From the NCBI RefSeq assembly GCF_905147365.1, contig NC_056420.1:7078001-7142000 (forward strand): 64,000 bases of DNA. The letters run 5' to 3'. How positions within the stretch are numbered: the first letter of the stretch is position 1; each line of letters starts with the position of its first letter. This DNA is from Aricia agestis. Its lineage: Eukaryota; Arthropoda; Insecta; Lepidoptera; Lycaenidae. Below are positions 19,255 to 32,425 of this stretch, piece after piece. Made by a program: the position numbers and the translations under genes. The notes beneath the pieces were generated by a model that was not told the origin of the DNA, searched no databases, and worked only from the letters and a program-made list of their open reading frames with translations.

Positions 19255-19837
19255 CAAGGAGGGCGAATAAAGCAAAAAATCAAACATTGTCCTTAACTCT
19301 TCACACTCACGCTCGTCTTTCATATACCAGGTGAAAAAGGGCGACGGGAAATCATCGCCAAGTTAGTTTTTTACCCGACTGCCAGGAGGGTTATATTAAT
19401 AACTCGATAAATATACAACATTTTAAAAATCCGCCAGGCCAGTCCCTCGGTGATAGAATTTTATACGATGTATTAAAATAATATGAACTCAGTTTAAAGC
19501 ACGGTTTTAGCAACATACGAAAAATTCGTGAAAATTGATGCATTTTTGTGATTTTTTTCTATCGAGAACATTATAAGATATTATCGTGTTTTCGCTAGGT
19601 CAGACCCTCGGAAATATAATGATTAATGTAGTATATTTATTATTATATTTTAAAAAAATGCGGGCCTTATTTTCAAGTATAATTGAAATGAATTATAAAA
19701 TCGTTTTATAATTCATTTCAATCATACTTGAAAATAAGCCCCGAATTTTATAAATAATATAAAATTTTAATAATTTTAAAATAAACCCCGAATAAAATCG
19801 ACTAAAGCAAAAAAAAATTGCTTTAGTCGCCTTCTTA
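19255..19837. mobile_element. MITE with AAGGAGGGCGAATAAAGC ends, copy 1
   Basis: Ends AAGGAGGGCGAATAAAGCAA and the complement of TAAGAAGGCGACTAAAGCAA. Interior phrases (CACCTGGTATATGAAAGACG-type, GTGATTTTTTTCTATCGAGA, ACTTGAAAATAAGCCC) recur in inverse order at 33496-33936. A 39-bp nested palindrome with a 3-nt loop and about two mismatches lies at 19662-19742. Confidence 0.75.
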
Positions 19838-20389
19838 ACAAAAGAACCAAGGAAGAAGGATAAAGAAGGAAGGATAGGAGGAATGAGCAAGGGTTTCTTG
19901 GTTTCAGGGGGAACTCGCGAGATATTTTTTTATACTACTACATCATAAAAAAAGGTGAAAAACACTGTTTCCTTTTTAAAAGGCATACCGCATACATCAT
20001 AAAAATTAAGCCGGTCTCAACATAATGTTTATAAACTCAAAACATAATTTAAACAATTTGTAGTAATGTAATGAGGAAAGTTGCTTTAAAAACCGTTAAA
20101 TTCGTAGCTGTGCATCTCTCCTATGAATTTCATTGCGAGAATTCTGTTAATCCCACCAAAAACATTTTCATGTAAAAATGTTGCCAAGATGAGAACATAA
20201 TATTATTATAGTTCGTCGTGTCAAAAAGTACTGAGATCTCATGTAGAGCCAAGTTCCTAACCTTACATACTCAGCCCTAAATATAAAAACCTTAATTTTA
20301 GTCTAAAGCGCGGCAAAATATTTGATAATAATATTATAATGTGTCAGCCGCACAAGGAGAATCTAAAAACTCTTGACATTAGTCAAAAT
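19838..20389 (+). other. Intron sequence, partial repeat match
   Basis: A short match to the end of the palindrome at 4238-4652 (CCCACCAAAAACATTTTC) begins near 20153. The rest is unassigned. Confidence 0.35.
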
Positions 20390-21010
20390 CGGTGGCCTTT
20401 TAGGCTTCCGTACCCAGAGGGTAAAAACGGAACTTTATTACTAGACTTTATCGTCTGTCCGCTATCCGTCTGTATGTCTGTCTGTCTATCTGTCTCTTGG
20501 ATGTATCTCATGCATCTAGCGACGGCCGTCGTGACTTACCACCGACTATCATATAAATTATAAACTTTCACCTTATTTTTAAATTTCCGTACCCAAGGGG
20601 TAAAAACGGGACCCTATTACTGAGACTTCGATGTCTGTCCGCTGTCCGTCTGTCCGTCTGTCCGTCTGTCTGTCTGTCTGTCTGTCTATCTGTCTATCTG
20701 TCTCTAGGATGTATCTCAAGAACGGTAGAAGCTTGAGAGTTGAAATTTTCATCGATTATGTAATTCTGTTGCCGCTATAGCAATAAATACTAAAAACAAA
20801 ATTAAATTAATATTTAAGGGGGCTCCCATACAACTAACGTGATTTTTTGGCCTTTTTTGCTCTATATCAATAATGGCGACAGGTAGGTACTTGAATTTTT
20901 CTCAAAGTCCTTAGTTATATGTCTACTTTCATATTTAATAAAAATATTAAAATAAAATAAAAAAATAAGGGGGGCTCCTATAATACATAATTTTTTGCCT
21001 AATTTTACTC
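20390..21010 (+). repeat. (GTCT)n interspersed repeat, nested or duplicated
   Basis: Two starts are seen: TTTTAGGCTTCCGTACCCAG at about 20398 and TAAATTTCCGTACCCAAGGG at about 20580. Each has AAAAACGG, an ACTT(T/C)-rich block and its own GTCT/GTCC tract, and is followed by the common GTTGCCGCTATAGCAA and GGCTCCCATACAA phrases. This implies a tandem duplication of the 5' part. Confidence 0.7.
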
Positions 21011-21129
21011 TATAATGGTACAGATATAGGTTAAGTTGGGTTTGATAATTTTTTTGTTGTTTCAGTACTAATATTATGTTACATACCAAATTTCAACTTT
21101 CTAAGACTTCAGGAAGTACCCTAACAGTT

Positions 21130-21391
21130 TTGATGATCGGTGAGTCAGTGACCAAATTGTGGGTTTTTGGACACCTATAAAATCTAAAGTATAATAGCTA
21201 CGATGTTCAAACTTTGCGCATTTAATAACTATACCCACGTCATTATATCTTAAAAATTTCAACTATCTGGCATTATTCAAACCAAAGTTACGAGGGTTCA
21301 AAAATACGACGAAACGTTTCGAGAAAAGGTAGTGCCCTTGCGCGCTTCGCTTGGCTCATCTTGGCGGGGGCACTCCCGTGCCCCCAGATGA
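21130..21391 (+). repeat. Interspersed repeat ending GTGCCCCCAGAT, copy 2
   Basis: Shares the order GATCGGTGAGTCAGTGACC, CGAGAAAAGG, TTGGCGGGGGCACTCCCGTG and CCCCCAGAT with 5025-5335. Confidence 0.6.
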
Positions 21392-22960
21392 ATCGTAATG
21401 AAGGAATGTTGAGAATTGAGATTTGATAAAAAATAAAAATAGAACCAGAAATGTCTGTAATTGTTTGTAAATTAAAGTAGTTTCTATCCAATATCTAAAG
21501 TCTAAACTCATCCAACTGGAAAATGTATTTTCCAAATCCATGGTCACTTTTTCTGCTATCTCACTTCCTCTGTTTCCTTGACCATTGTTTTGATTCTAAT
21601 TTACAGGTTCCATATTATTGACCCCTAGATTTTTAACATCCGTCATTGGCGCGGATGGGGTTAAAAATTGGGGGGTGAACATGGAATAAACTTTTGAGCA
21701 TTGACCCACCCACCACCCAATTCCTCCGATTCATAATACATATTATTATTTTGTGTCGGCGGTAGCCGGTAACCAACCGCTACATCCCTTTGATGTAATC
21801 TCAGGGACTATGGCAGTCTTGGGGAAATAAATTATGAGGTAGATCATATATAAATTATAATTAAGTACCAAACGTTTTATATATTTTGATATGCATAAAA
21901 TAATAAGTCAGCCGATTTGCGAACACCTGACAAATAGGCTGCACGTGCTTTGCACCAAATCATTCGCAGCTTATTGATGTTGACCGTTCAGATAAATATC
22001 TGACACGCGAACAAATGCTTTATCTCGTATCGCATAAGAGCCAGACTTCCGATCGCCTGGGGCGGTCTTTTTTGTATCGTTTCGTGAATGTCCCATCTGT
22101 TCCTTTTTTGAACATATTGTGTTTGAAAGAACCGTACCCACCTTAGTTTCTTTTATGAGTGAAATTTTACGACTACCGGTGTGCATGATAACAAATCTTT
22201 TGTTGCTCTCATTGTTAATGCGAACTTGACTCGTTAGAAATGTTAGCACTTTGTGATAACTGATAACACTTGTGGAAATATTGATATAATGCTATTATGA
22301 AAAATATGTCGTTCGCTAACGTAGTAGAATTTTACTTAGAAAAACCTGGTACAAAGTTAATTAAAAAAAAAAACATAATTGATACATAAACTATTTTTGT
22401 AGTAAACAATTCTTTTATGGTATTTCTATTACCACTTCCCGTGGCAGGTGTTCTCTGCAAAAACGCAGATCGGGATACTTAAGATGAAATCACAAGTAAG
22501 GGACAGATATATTGCATATTGGATGGGTGCGAAAGAGTGCGACGATTCTCTAGCCTTATCGTAACAGCTAAATGACAGTTAAGAACTTTGCTTATAAATT
22601 CCGAGAACACTTAGGGAGAATGGGCTGGTAACGCGCTTTTAAACTCTACATATAAATATTTGGTTGAAAGGGAAACAAAGTAATGGGATAAAGTTGAAAG
22701 GTAGCAGATTATTGGTCTAAGTAACGCAAAAGATTCTTAGTTGTTACTTGTTACTAGGTTCAAGTCAGAAGTGTAGTAACACTAGCCTTTTGAACGTTAC
22801 TTGAACATTCTAACGTTGGAGAGTTTGATCTGAGATCATCCATGTATTTTAAATTAATCGATCCTGAAGGTCCAGAGGCGACTCATGATAAACCTATAAG
22901 TAATAATATGTATTAATATTAAACCCTTTTTAAAAGCCACACCATAAAATTGCATGTGTT
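21392..22960 (+). other. Intron 1 sequence, no recognised elements
   Basis: About 1.6 kb. Short open frames exist on both strands but none resembles a known protein. The section 21900-22260 is more balanced in composition and could be an unrecognised old element. Confidence 0.4.
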
Positions 22961-23142
22961 TTGTCCCTTTCCGTTTCACCACTTACTAATAAGTGCAGGA
23001 TAGGCTATCGACAACTTATACAATATGACAGATAACAAAGATATTATAGTTAGTATGGAGTATCTATCAGATGAGTCGTGGATAGCCTATCCGGCACTGA
23101 TAAGTGCCGGATAGGCTATCCACGCGGTGAAACAGGTCCTAA
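22961..23142. mobile_element. Palindromic MITE, TTAGG-ended family, copy 2
   Basis: Contains CCGTTTCACCACTTACTAAT, GGATAGGCTATCGACAAC and, inverted, GTGGATAGCCTATCCGGCAC, then GGTGAAACAGGTCCTAA at the right end. The inner GATAAGTGCCGGATAGGCTA is itself duplicated and inverted near the right end. Confidence 0.75.
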
Positions 23143-23489
23143 GTAGTCCAACGTCATAGCAACATCTGTATTATACAATATGAGTTAATAGTAAGGGGGT
23201 GAATAAAAATCATACCGTCCACAGACGTTGAAATTCAAGATTAGTTAGCAAGTGGTGTAGGGCCGGGGTCGTCGCACCCTTTGTCTCCCTAATCTTGGCA
23301 CCTGGTAACGAACAGATGTCGATTCTAAACACTAACCCCCTGACATTCCGTCTCTTTCTATAAGGCTCGCGATAAGTCATTGATTTCGTTGGCTTGCATT
23401 CGAAACCTAGCACAAATCTAAAGGTGTGGTTACGGTGGCCTAATAATCCATACCTGTAATAAGCCTAAACCGCTATATATTATAATTTT

Positions 23490-23598
23490 GCTGGGTATGA
23501 AGATACTTTGAGGATCGGGATACTTTACATCCCAAAAAATTTACGGTTCCTTTGCGATAAACGAAATTTGGTTCAACGGAATTGCGGGCGTCATCTAG
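23490..23598 (+). mobile_element. Helitron family F fragment
   Basis: Ends GGAATTGCGGGCGTCATCTAG followed by T, with GGTTCC...GCGATAAACGAAATTTGG upstream, matching the family F copies. The 5' end is lost. Confidence 0.6.
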
Positions 23599-24084
23599 TG
23601 ATGAATAAGTCAGTTTAAATGATGCAGTTCATGGTACCTTTTAATAATTATTGAGAGAGAATTTAGATTATAGTCTGGAAGTTTTTAAATTATCTGAGAG
23701 AAAAGTTGTATTGTAAATTACATACTGGTACACGAGATGGCAGATAAGTAATTTGTCGTTACCTTTCATTTTCTGTCGTGTATTGAATAAACCATATTTC
23801 CTTTTTGGTGCGCCTCCGGGCAGGTTATTCGTATCGTATCTCGATGACATTGTAGAAGGTTTGATATAAATATACAGCCCGAATAATGTAAGAATTATGG
23901 AAATTTACCTATTTATTGTGTATAATGATAGGATTTTTTGAATTTATTTCATACCCGCTCACAGGTGTGCTTGTACTTGTGTGACTCTAGCGCCAAACAG
24001 GTTTGCGAAATGTCAGACAATCTGTTCAAGTCTCACTGAGCTCGCAATGTTTGTTACATAAAGTGGCTATATTATCCGCAACTT
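23599..24084 (+). other. Intron sequence, nothing recognised
   Basis: No gene or repeat recognised. Confidence 0.35.
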
Positions 24085-24250
24085 TTCCCATTCCCTTTTC
24101 TAAAACTCTTCCCTCTATTCCCTCTTTTAAAACTCCGTTGTTTTCAGAAACTCCGCTATCCTCTTTTCTAAAACTCCACCTTTCTCTTATCTAGTATTCC
24201 ACTCTTTCCTTTTCTGTAACTCCACTAATTTCCATTTCTAAAATACCACG
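24085..24250. repeat. Degenerate pyrimidine-rich minisatellite
   Basis: Six or so imperfect tandem units of about 25 bp around the core TCTAAAACTCC, separated by CCTTTT/CCCTCT runs. One strand is strongly pyrimidine-rich. Confidence 0.65.
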
Positions 24251-24372
24251 TGTGTTTGTTCAGAATCATCAGTTTTTCAAACGTCTGTTTTTCCTTCAGT
24301 TTTTGAGGTTTTGTCTTGTTCCTATATTCCTCTACTAGAATCGGTCAAATCATCGTTATTAGTTATTACATA
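24251..24372 (+). other. Short unassigned intron spacer
   Basis: Nothing recognised. Confidence 0.3.
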
Positions 24373-24726
24373 CTAGACGTTCCGCGCGGCTTCGCTTGCG
24401 TAAATTAGACATTTCACAGACAAATTTGTCCACAACAAGATTGCCTATGATCCTTCACGTGGTCTACTTATCTGTGCCAAATAGCATAAAAATTGCTCCA
24501 GTAGTTCGTGAGATAAGCCCTTTATAATAATTTCCTCCGTTTTCCACATTTTCCTCTATTTTTTCGCTGCTATTAGTATTTGCGTGATAAAATATAGCCT
24601 TTCTCGATAAATGGGCTACCTAACACTGAAAGAATTTTTCAAATCGGACCAGTAGTTCCTGAGATTAGCGTATAGATTAGCGCGTTCTAACAAACAAACT
24701 CTTCCGGTTTATAATATTAGTATAGA
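24373..24726 (-). mobile_element. Complete short Helitron, family B
   Basis: Minus-strand 5' end TCTATACTAATATTATAAAC, 3' end CGCAAGCGAAGCCGCGCGGA, ACGTCTAG. Flanked by A (24372) and T (24727), as a Helitron should be. One copy of the ~174-bp internal unit. 354 bp, non-coding. Confidence 0.85.
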
Positions 24727-25994
24727 TTATGTACCACATTTTAACTCAGTAGGCTAAACTTCAAAGCGAGTCTTAGCGACTCTCTCTCACTTTCTCAATG
24801 CACGTTAAAATGGCGTTAAATATGTTGGCGATTTTCCTACATTAAGTTATTCTGCTGTCGAAGACATACTTACCTCTAAGTTTGCTAACATTATCAGATA
24901 GGTAGGAAATTTCAACAAATCCTGCGTTACTATAGTATCCAGAAGAAATCCGCTTTAAAATGTTTTCGAATATACTAAAATGATTATGGAACTCTCCACT
25001 AGAGCCACACCACATTTCTTCATCGAATCGGACTCCAATAAAATGGTTACCTATTATCCTGTGGTTGTATTACAGAAATAAATGAGGAATATAAATAAGG
25101 ACCCCACTGATCCCTCGTTACTCCCGAGCGTAAAAGAAATAAAAAGTCGAGTCTTATGTGGGATAGCGAATAATCTCGCTCCTACCGTTTTCTCAAAGTT
25201 GTAAAGTCGCTCAATAGGCAGGTCTGAGGCCTATAAAAGGCCGGCCATAATATATTTGTGACGCCTCTGCAGTTGCAGGTGTCCATTCTCGGCTCCAAGT
25301 TCCAACCGAGTGCCATGTGGTGTGTTTTTTCTCATTATGGGAAAAAATGAGAGTGTATTCGTCCACACATTGTTAGCGGAATCAGAGTCAATTGCGAAAA
25401 CATATTATTATCCCTGAAGTATGGTATCGAATAGTCAGGCGTATGAGATGTTGCTTTTTGAAAGAGCATTGCGCAAAATACATCTTTTCTAATTAACTTA
25501 ATAGCACATTAACTTGTAGAAAGTGGAATTTTTAATTTCGGCTGGCAACTATAAATGTAATCTAATAACTATTACTCAACCGAACACACTGGTGAGCCGG
25601 AAGTGCGAGGGTTTTTGCGTAAGATGTATTTCGCGCACCTTTCGATCTTCCAATAATTTTATCCGGTAGAAAAAATCCACGATTCTACGGGTGTAAAACG
25701 CATCCCACGTACGCGACTATTTACTTTAATTTTAGACTGCAATCGTCTCATGCTCGATATTCACGCAAAAACTATTTGGCAGATTTCGCCACGAGCTTTT
25801 CGTGATCTTTGTTTTAATTACTCCAAAGCTCCCGGACCTACTTTGTGGTGACAGTTAAATTGCCTCTGAAAATCTTTTGAACACAAAATGATATTTACTT
25901 TTTTCATCACGGTTCATGTTGGATTCACTCACAACAGAGCTGATTGTGATAATAAATGTAAATTGTATGATGACTAGATTGTCTTATTAATCTA
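24727..25994 (+). other. Intron 1 sequence, no recognised elements
   Basis: About 1.3 kb, more balanced in composition than its neighbours, without transposon hallmarks. Possibly old intronic DNA. Confidence 0.35.
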
Positions 25995-26142
25995 TCTATA
26001 TATATAAAAATGGATTTTCATTTGTGTTAGTAACGCTAAAACTCGAAAACGGCTGAACGGATTGGGCTAATTTTAGTCTCAAAATATTCGTAGAAGTCCA
26101 GGGAAGGTTTTAAAGTGACACGAAGTTCACCGAGACAGCGAG
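25995..26142 (+). mobile_element. Short Helitron-like element, family G
   Basis: Starts TCTATATATATAAAAATGGA after an A, contains AACTCGAAAACGGCTGAACG, and ends GACACGAAGTTCACCGAGAC, AGCGAGT. The end is a degenerate form of the GAAGTTCxCCGxG...CTAGT termini of this group. Confidence 0.6.
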
Positions 26143-26276
26143 TTATATTATATAACAATTATTGATTCAATATAATCTTTTGAATCCAACAAAGAATGAC
26201 CTAGACTGCAATACTTGGAATGTAGCGGATACAATTATAAATGAAAATTTTATAGTTTTGACAATACTAGAGATAG

Positions 26277-26771
26277 CCCAATGGTCGAAATTCGACCTTA
26301 GTTTCAACGACATTAGGACTACTACCTATATGTATTTTTGTAAAAAAATATTGACTTTATCATATTTTTTTTCAACTCTTGTCTCTGGGACTCAGCTGAT
26401 CTCAGACTGGCCGTCTAAGCATTGTCTAATAGTATCTAAGATTTAATAAAAAAAACTATAATCCATTTTCTATTTGTCACCTTGTCAACAGACTTCAACC
26501 ATAAATAAAAGAGTGTAATTCGTATGTATAGGCTTGTCACTCAAAAATCTGTCATTTTTCCTAGTGTGTGTGTTGTAGTGTGTGTGTGTAGTGTGTGTAA
26601 TGTTTTATTTGTTAAAAAAATGTATGATAAAAGCATAATTTCAAAATAATATTAGCTCGATGCACTCCTTCAGCATATAAACTATAACTGTGCAAAATTT
26701 CATTCACCTACGTTTATCCATTTTTCGTCAAAAGGGAAACAAAGTTTTTGGCTCACGTATTAATATATAGA
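26277..26771 (-). mobile_element. Complete Helitron, family E copy 1
   Basis: Minus-strand 5' end TCTATATATTAATACGTGAG. The 3' end has the hairpin GGTCGAATTTCGACC, ATTGGGCTATCTCTAG, then T. Flanks A (26276) and T (26772). A TG-rich stretch at about 26565-26602 is internal. 495 bp, no ORF of a helicase. Confidence 0.85.
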
Positions 26772-29139
26772 TTGGTTACAGATTTGCTGGCAAATTCCGT
26801 ACATACACTCCCACTTATGAACAAAACATTGCTTTAAATATATTTTAGCAAATTAATAAATGTGATTTGCTATTTCTTGTGATTAATTATTCAGGAAGAA
26901 ACAAATAAATTGGAATTGAAACGTAGTTTCTATGTTTGGCTGTGATGTTTTCGAGGAATGTATGTCATCAGTCCTACATTGTCGGACGGTCGGCTAACCG
27001 CCACGCCCTCCAAATTATCGCTTTCTTCTTCTAAAAAAGTCGTTTTGGCAAAGTCCACCTAAAAGGCCCCATCTCGTTGGACAATTTCACTGCTTGCACT
27101 TAGCACCTCGACAATTTCTGTTTCTATAACCTAACAAAGTTATTAATATAACGGCATGTAATACGTAAAATGTTTATTTATGGAATCGCGATACGCGCGT
27201 TGTCACGAGAGTCAGAATTTAGTTAGGATTAATATCGGTGGTCACGTTTTTTGGTGTCTGGTGACTTGATTATTTGCGATGTTTATCTTTTAGCCTAGGA
27301 CAACTTTGTAATCGACGTTGGGTCCGCTATATTTTGTAAATTAAACAGGAAAGGTTTCACTGTGGATATATCTTTCACCCGAAAAGTATTTTAAATGGGT
27401 GACGCAAATACTGAAAACGCTTTAAAGATAACCAATTCTTGTCCAGCAAATTACAGTTTATTTTACAAAATGGTAATATAATCGACGGACTAGGTACGAA
27501 AGACATCAAATCACTAATTAAAGTTTATAACTATCAGTTATTTAACGGCTAATGTATTTATTACAGTGATAAATGATGAATTTAACATTGCAAAGTTAAA
27601 TATAGGCCGTTCTATGTAAATTAGAGCGGTTTTATTTGTAAGCGATTAGATCTAGCATACTTTACAAACTTGGAGCTTTATAGGACACAATATTCCGGAT
27701 AAACAAATGTCCCCAGGGGTCATGGTAACGAGGAAGGAGTTCTCTCCAAACAAATACAACGATATTGGTCCCGCGAAATACACCTGAAAAACAAACTTTA
27801 CACTTTCCTCTTTCGTTGCCGTACATTTTTCGTTATTGCTGCTCGCTGTGATTTCGGACAGCAAGATTATGAAAATATTAGCCATCCAAAAATAATTTTC
27901 TGTGACTTCCAACTATGTAATTGCATATATCTGTGGAATTAGATTCGCTGCGCGCATGATTTCTCCTTATTCGAATCAATGTTATTCATATTCTTTTTTA
28001 TTTTGTTAAAAGGTCGCTGGTATATTCTGCTAAGGTCGTTTGGTGCGCGTTTCTTAGCTTCAATATGCCATTCAATTATTGAATACAAGGCTAAAATTTT
28101 ATGCGTTAGGCGTTTTGGTGACTGTCGAAGGAGATAAGAGTTATCTTTATTATTTACATATTGTTCGTGGGCAATAAATTCTAAATTCGATTATAACAAG
28201 GAAACGCAAACTTGGAACCATGTAACAGACCTACATACCTCGAGAACAGACCAGAATCGCCGTCAAAATTTCAATAAATATGTGGGTTGCCGACCTTAGT
28301 TTTTTTGTTATTTGTCAATATAACAATGAATGAAGGCTTCAAGAAAGTTGCTGACCGTTTTGCAAACTAGTACCTTACCTTCTTAGAACAAGGAAATCCC
28401 CGATCGGATTTTTTGCGACGGTCAACACATTGAGGTTGTTTGTTTTGAAACTTTTGAGATTGTTTGCCGAGAAGAGCTGATATTTTATGATTTAGTCGTT
28501 TGTCTCATAGGTACTCCTGTCGAGTGTCTAACAACAAAGAGTTGCCTAGACCACTAGCTGCTACAGAGATTTTATGTTTCCTTTACCGATTTAAAGGTCC
28601 CCCAAATGAGAATAAATGAGTCGTTTCGTAATATAATTGGATAAAAATTATTCGATACGTGACCTTGTCAGCTAAACTGGTTTGACATTTGCAACGAGTT
28701 TCAATATTTGTAAAGTGCTAAAACGTTAATATTTTACCCAACTAGCGAATATTCCATGGAGTATCTCCACCCTTGGGTAGACGAGTAAAAGTCACGGCCG
28801 TGAGGCTAGTTCCGTGTCGGCCCCTCTCGGCTGGGCGATGCAACTGGAGTTAAGTAAGTAACTAAAGCAATTTTTAAGTTTACATCATCGCCATTGCTAG
28901 CTGCCCAGCCTAGTTATGTTTCTCGCGTTCGACCAGCGCGGGTTGTGCAACAGCACGACTTGCCGACACTTACTTATTGTGGCCGACTTGACTCGTTGCT
29001 CGTTACCCAACTAGTTTGGTTTCTTGTCGTCTAATTACGACGTTAGCTATACTTTCCTATTATTGGGAATCATTCCTTCGTCAACTTTAGTATTTTTTAG
29101 TATCCAGGATCCCTTCCTCGCAAGATCCCAAGTTCTTTC
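26772..29139 (+). other. Intron 1 sequence, no recognised elements
   Basis: About 2.4 kb without recognisable transposon ends. Short open frames (for example minus-strand 27652-27912) match nothing I know. Confidence 0.4.
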
Positions 29140-29147
29140 TTCTAGAT

Positions 29148-29332
29148 CAGCCTTTTTCATAGTGGGCGATAACACCCCCTTGTGGGCGCTGAAGGTCTAA
29201 AGGGGGTGAGAACCAGAAAAATTGGGCGTGCGTGTAGAGGCTTGGGGGTGATTTCATCTGGATGCATTTTAAATTGGAACAAAATGGGCGCTAAAACATA
29301 ATTCGTTCTCAAAATAAGTTTGGGAACCCCTG
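29148..29332. mobile_element. hAT-type MITE with 8-bp target duplication
   Basis: The element starts CAGCCTTTTTCATAGTGGGC and ends GTTTGGGAACCCCTG, the CAG...CTG ends of hAT transposons. It is flanked by the perfect 8-bp duplication TTCTAGAT (29140-29147 and 29333-29340). At 185 bp it has no transposase and must be mobilised in trans. Confidence 0.9.
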
Positions 29333-29340
29333 TTCTAGAT

Positions 29341-30846
29341 CTATGCACAGTAGCTACTTCGTCTTATCCCGAAAAAATGTTATCCGTAATAACGTCTAGT
29401 TTTACGGTTTTTAGACGACATGTTTGAATTTATTCACCAGAACGAAACCATAAAGATCAAAAATCGTTTCCGCGCTATGAATTTTTATAATTTGTTGAAA
29501 GTAATTAATGAGGTCAGTTTTATTATTTTCCCTATTAATTACTTCCTATTTGACCGTTTTGTATAAGCCGGTGACCAACATGATTTCCTTGACCTGCGAA
29601 AATTTGGAATTTGCAGTTTCCTTCAGTATTTCCATTTTAGGTCCTTCCTAAGTTCAATTAAAGCCAGCTAAAATATCTTTGAGTCGTTAATTTCTAGATA
29701 ATTCGCTGAGTTTACATGCATTAATAAGTAAATAAAAATAATGGCTTTTAACTTCTTAAAATCTTATAATCTTAAAGTCTAATCTTTATGCCTAAGCTTT
29801 TAAAACATTGGACTAACCTCACATAATTGCCTTGGCAGCTGCAGGCAGATTTTAAGATAGCTCCTGAAGCAGCAGTGATATAATTTTTACCTTGAATATG
29901 GCAATTGTAGAAGTGACATTTTAAGATGTCCTAGATCCTATTTTAGATCGTATAAGCCTCCTTAGCTTGTATGGTGCAAGTATATGTAACATACTCGCAC
30001 ATTTCGTCAACAGGACATTAAGTTTATGGTCTTTTAATTAAGGATATTGCAATGTGATTACTGAAAGACAATTTAATGATAGATGATTCTCCATAAAATT
30101 TATTATCAATCATGTATCAGTCATCATTTCGCGTTCATTAACATTCAGACAGTGTTCATTTGTTTACTTGCAGTTATTTTGCAATCAATACGCTGTGATC
30201 GATCATGTGATTTTCCGTCCTCGAATCTTCAGGGCCTGATAATGGCTTATCAATAATATCCAGCTGTCTCCGACTAAACATGTAAAAAAATTGATTCATT
30301 GATCGCGGACCTACATAATTTCGTCGGGCTATGTCAAACTCAGCCGATAGATCTTGACTATTCACTTGATATAACTCTACCAAATAACGTAGCCTGTTCA
30401 CTATCAGCTTAGAAATTACATTTTTGTAGGGGTACATGCTTTTTACATGCATAGTTGGAATACAAAATAAACAACAGTTTCTTTCTGATGTAAGTAGCTA
30501 AGAGGATTAAAACCTAATAAAATAAACTGTGCAGTGTAATCCAGGATGAATCAGTTTAGATATAATAAAGGTTGCTTACAACGAATGGTGTAATAAAATA
30601 AGAAATACGTGTGGCACTCGGGGATTGCCGCGGTAAAGCTATTGCATAACATTTTATTATCAACTTATGCAATTATAATTCGCATACGTCTAGTCGCACG
30701 CACACATACACCGTGCCGAAGTCTGCCGAACTGAAACGACGTTAGACGCACCCCAACGCCGCACTGTCGGAGTGGTCGGTGTTAGGTTTATTTTCGTTAC
30801 GGAATTTCTTAATTCGGTATAAGCCATGCAATAACTTGATAATTTG
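29341..30846 (+). other. Intron 1 sequence, no recognised elements
   Basis: About 1.5 kb. A 92-codon open frame on the minus strand (30174-30452) resembles no known protein and is probably chance. Confidence 0.4.
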
Positions 30847-30893
30847 TCGAATCTTATATGGGTGGTTCTACAAACCACCCATATAAGATTCGA
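30847..30893. repeat. Perfect 21-bp hairpin
   Basis: Arms TCGAATCTTATATGGGTGGTT (21 bp; 30847-30867 and 30873-30893) are exactly complementary around the 5-nt loop CTACA. Origin unknown. Confidence 0.9.
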
Positions 30894-31289
30894 TAACTTT
30901 TAGGGCTATTTTGTTTACTGTAGTTTTTATGTTAAATTTAGACATCTTTGGGTTTAAAAGATGGGTTATATAATGAATATATTGTTGCAAATCGGGACAG
31001 TCATTTATTAGAGCAGTTTTTAAAATATTTCGATTTTTCTGAATTTGACTGCCAGAGGACTGACGAAGATGACACAGTACTGATATGTAACGCAAACATA
31101 TTAGAAATATATGACATTATATGCTATATAAACGCTTATATACTATAATTATATCACTTTAATTATTTTAATGTATCAAGTTCTTAGTAAGTTATATATC
31201 GAAAAATATTTTGTAATAATGTGGGGACATTTTTTTACATTTAAGCACTTTTACTTAACAGTATACATTAATAATTAATATCAACAAAC

Positions 31290-31830
31290 AACAGAACTAA
31301 AGTTTTCGTTTTTTGTCCATCTGTCCGTCAGTATATCTATTTGTCTGTCACCAGGTTGTATCTCAAGAACAGCGATGGCTAGATAGTTTTTATTTTCACA
31401 AATGACGTATAATTGTGTTGCAGCTATAACGAAAATACAAAAATAAAAACAAAATAACTATTTAAGAGAGCTCCCATACAAGAAACGTGATTTTTGTGCC
31501 TTTTTTGGTCGATGTCAATAATGCAACCAGGTAATTTTATGTACTCTATAAATACTTATTTAATAATAAACAATAAAATTATAACAAAATAAATATTTAA
31601 GGGGTCTCCTATACAATTCTTTGTATAATATATACTTTTTTGTCCTTTTAACTCAATGTCAGTAATGGCACCAGGTGGGCAATTGAAATGTTCACAAAAT
31701 ACTAGTTTTTTTTTCTTCTTTCATAGTAGATGATAAAATTAAAATAAAGTAAACACTTAAAGGGAGCTCTCATACGAAAATAGCCATTTTATGGCACGAG
31801 GGCTTCGTGCTGGAGACTGACTCGCACTTG
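31290..31830 (+). repeat. (GTCT)-family interspersed repeat, diverged copy
   Basis: Contains GTCCATCTGTCCGTCAG, CCAGGTTGTATCTCAAGAAC, GTTGCAGCTATAACGAAAA, GAGCTCCCATACAAG and ends TTCGTGCTGGAGACTGACTC, GCACTTGACC, in the same order as 2000-2450, with an internal duplication of the CTCCCATACAA part. Confidence 0.7.
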
Positions 31831-32226
31831 ACCAATTTTTTCAAGTTAACCGTTTGCTTTAGAGGTTTCTTTAACATTTTTTTCTTTGCCCTTTCTCCTT
31901 TTCTTAAGTATATTTTGTAATCTTTGTTTTTCTTTGCTAGTTCAACTTATTTGAAGAGGTAGCTTGATCATTCAGCTTCTCTTTTCTTATTTAATATTTT
32001 AATGAAGGTTTTTGGGTTTGTGACAGGCCAAAGAACTGACGTTTGAGCATACTCTTTTAATTTTATACAATTTCTAATTAAATTACGTCTCTGAAATTGA
32101 GTGACAAATTAAAGGAGATTACATACTTTTAAAATTAAGTATAAAATCTTTAAAATATAATGTTTTTTAATATAATTATATTGACTGGTGACAGCGAGTT
32201 ACCCAATTTTTGTAGAATCACCCATA
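31831..32226 (+). other. Intron sequence, nothing recognised
   Basis: About 400 bp, no gene or repeat recognised. Confidence 0.35.

Positions 32227-32425
<199 letters not shown>

Noticed and set aside
30174..30452. 92-codon minus-strand open frame as a small gene
   Set aside because: No recognisable motif, no splice or promoter context, and length within chance expectation for 20 kb of intron.
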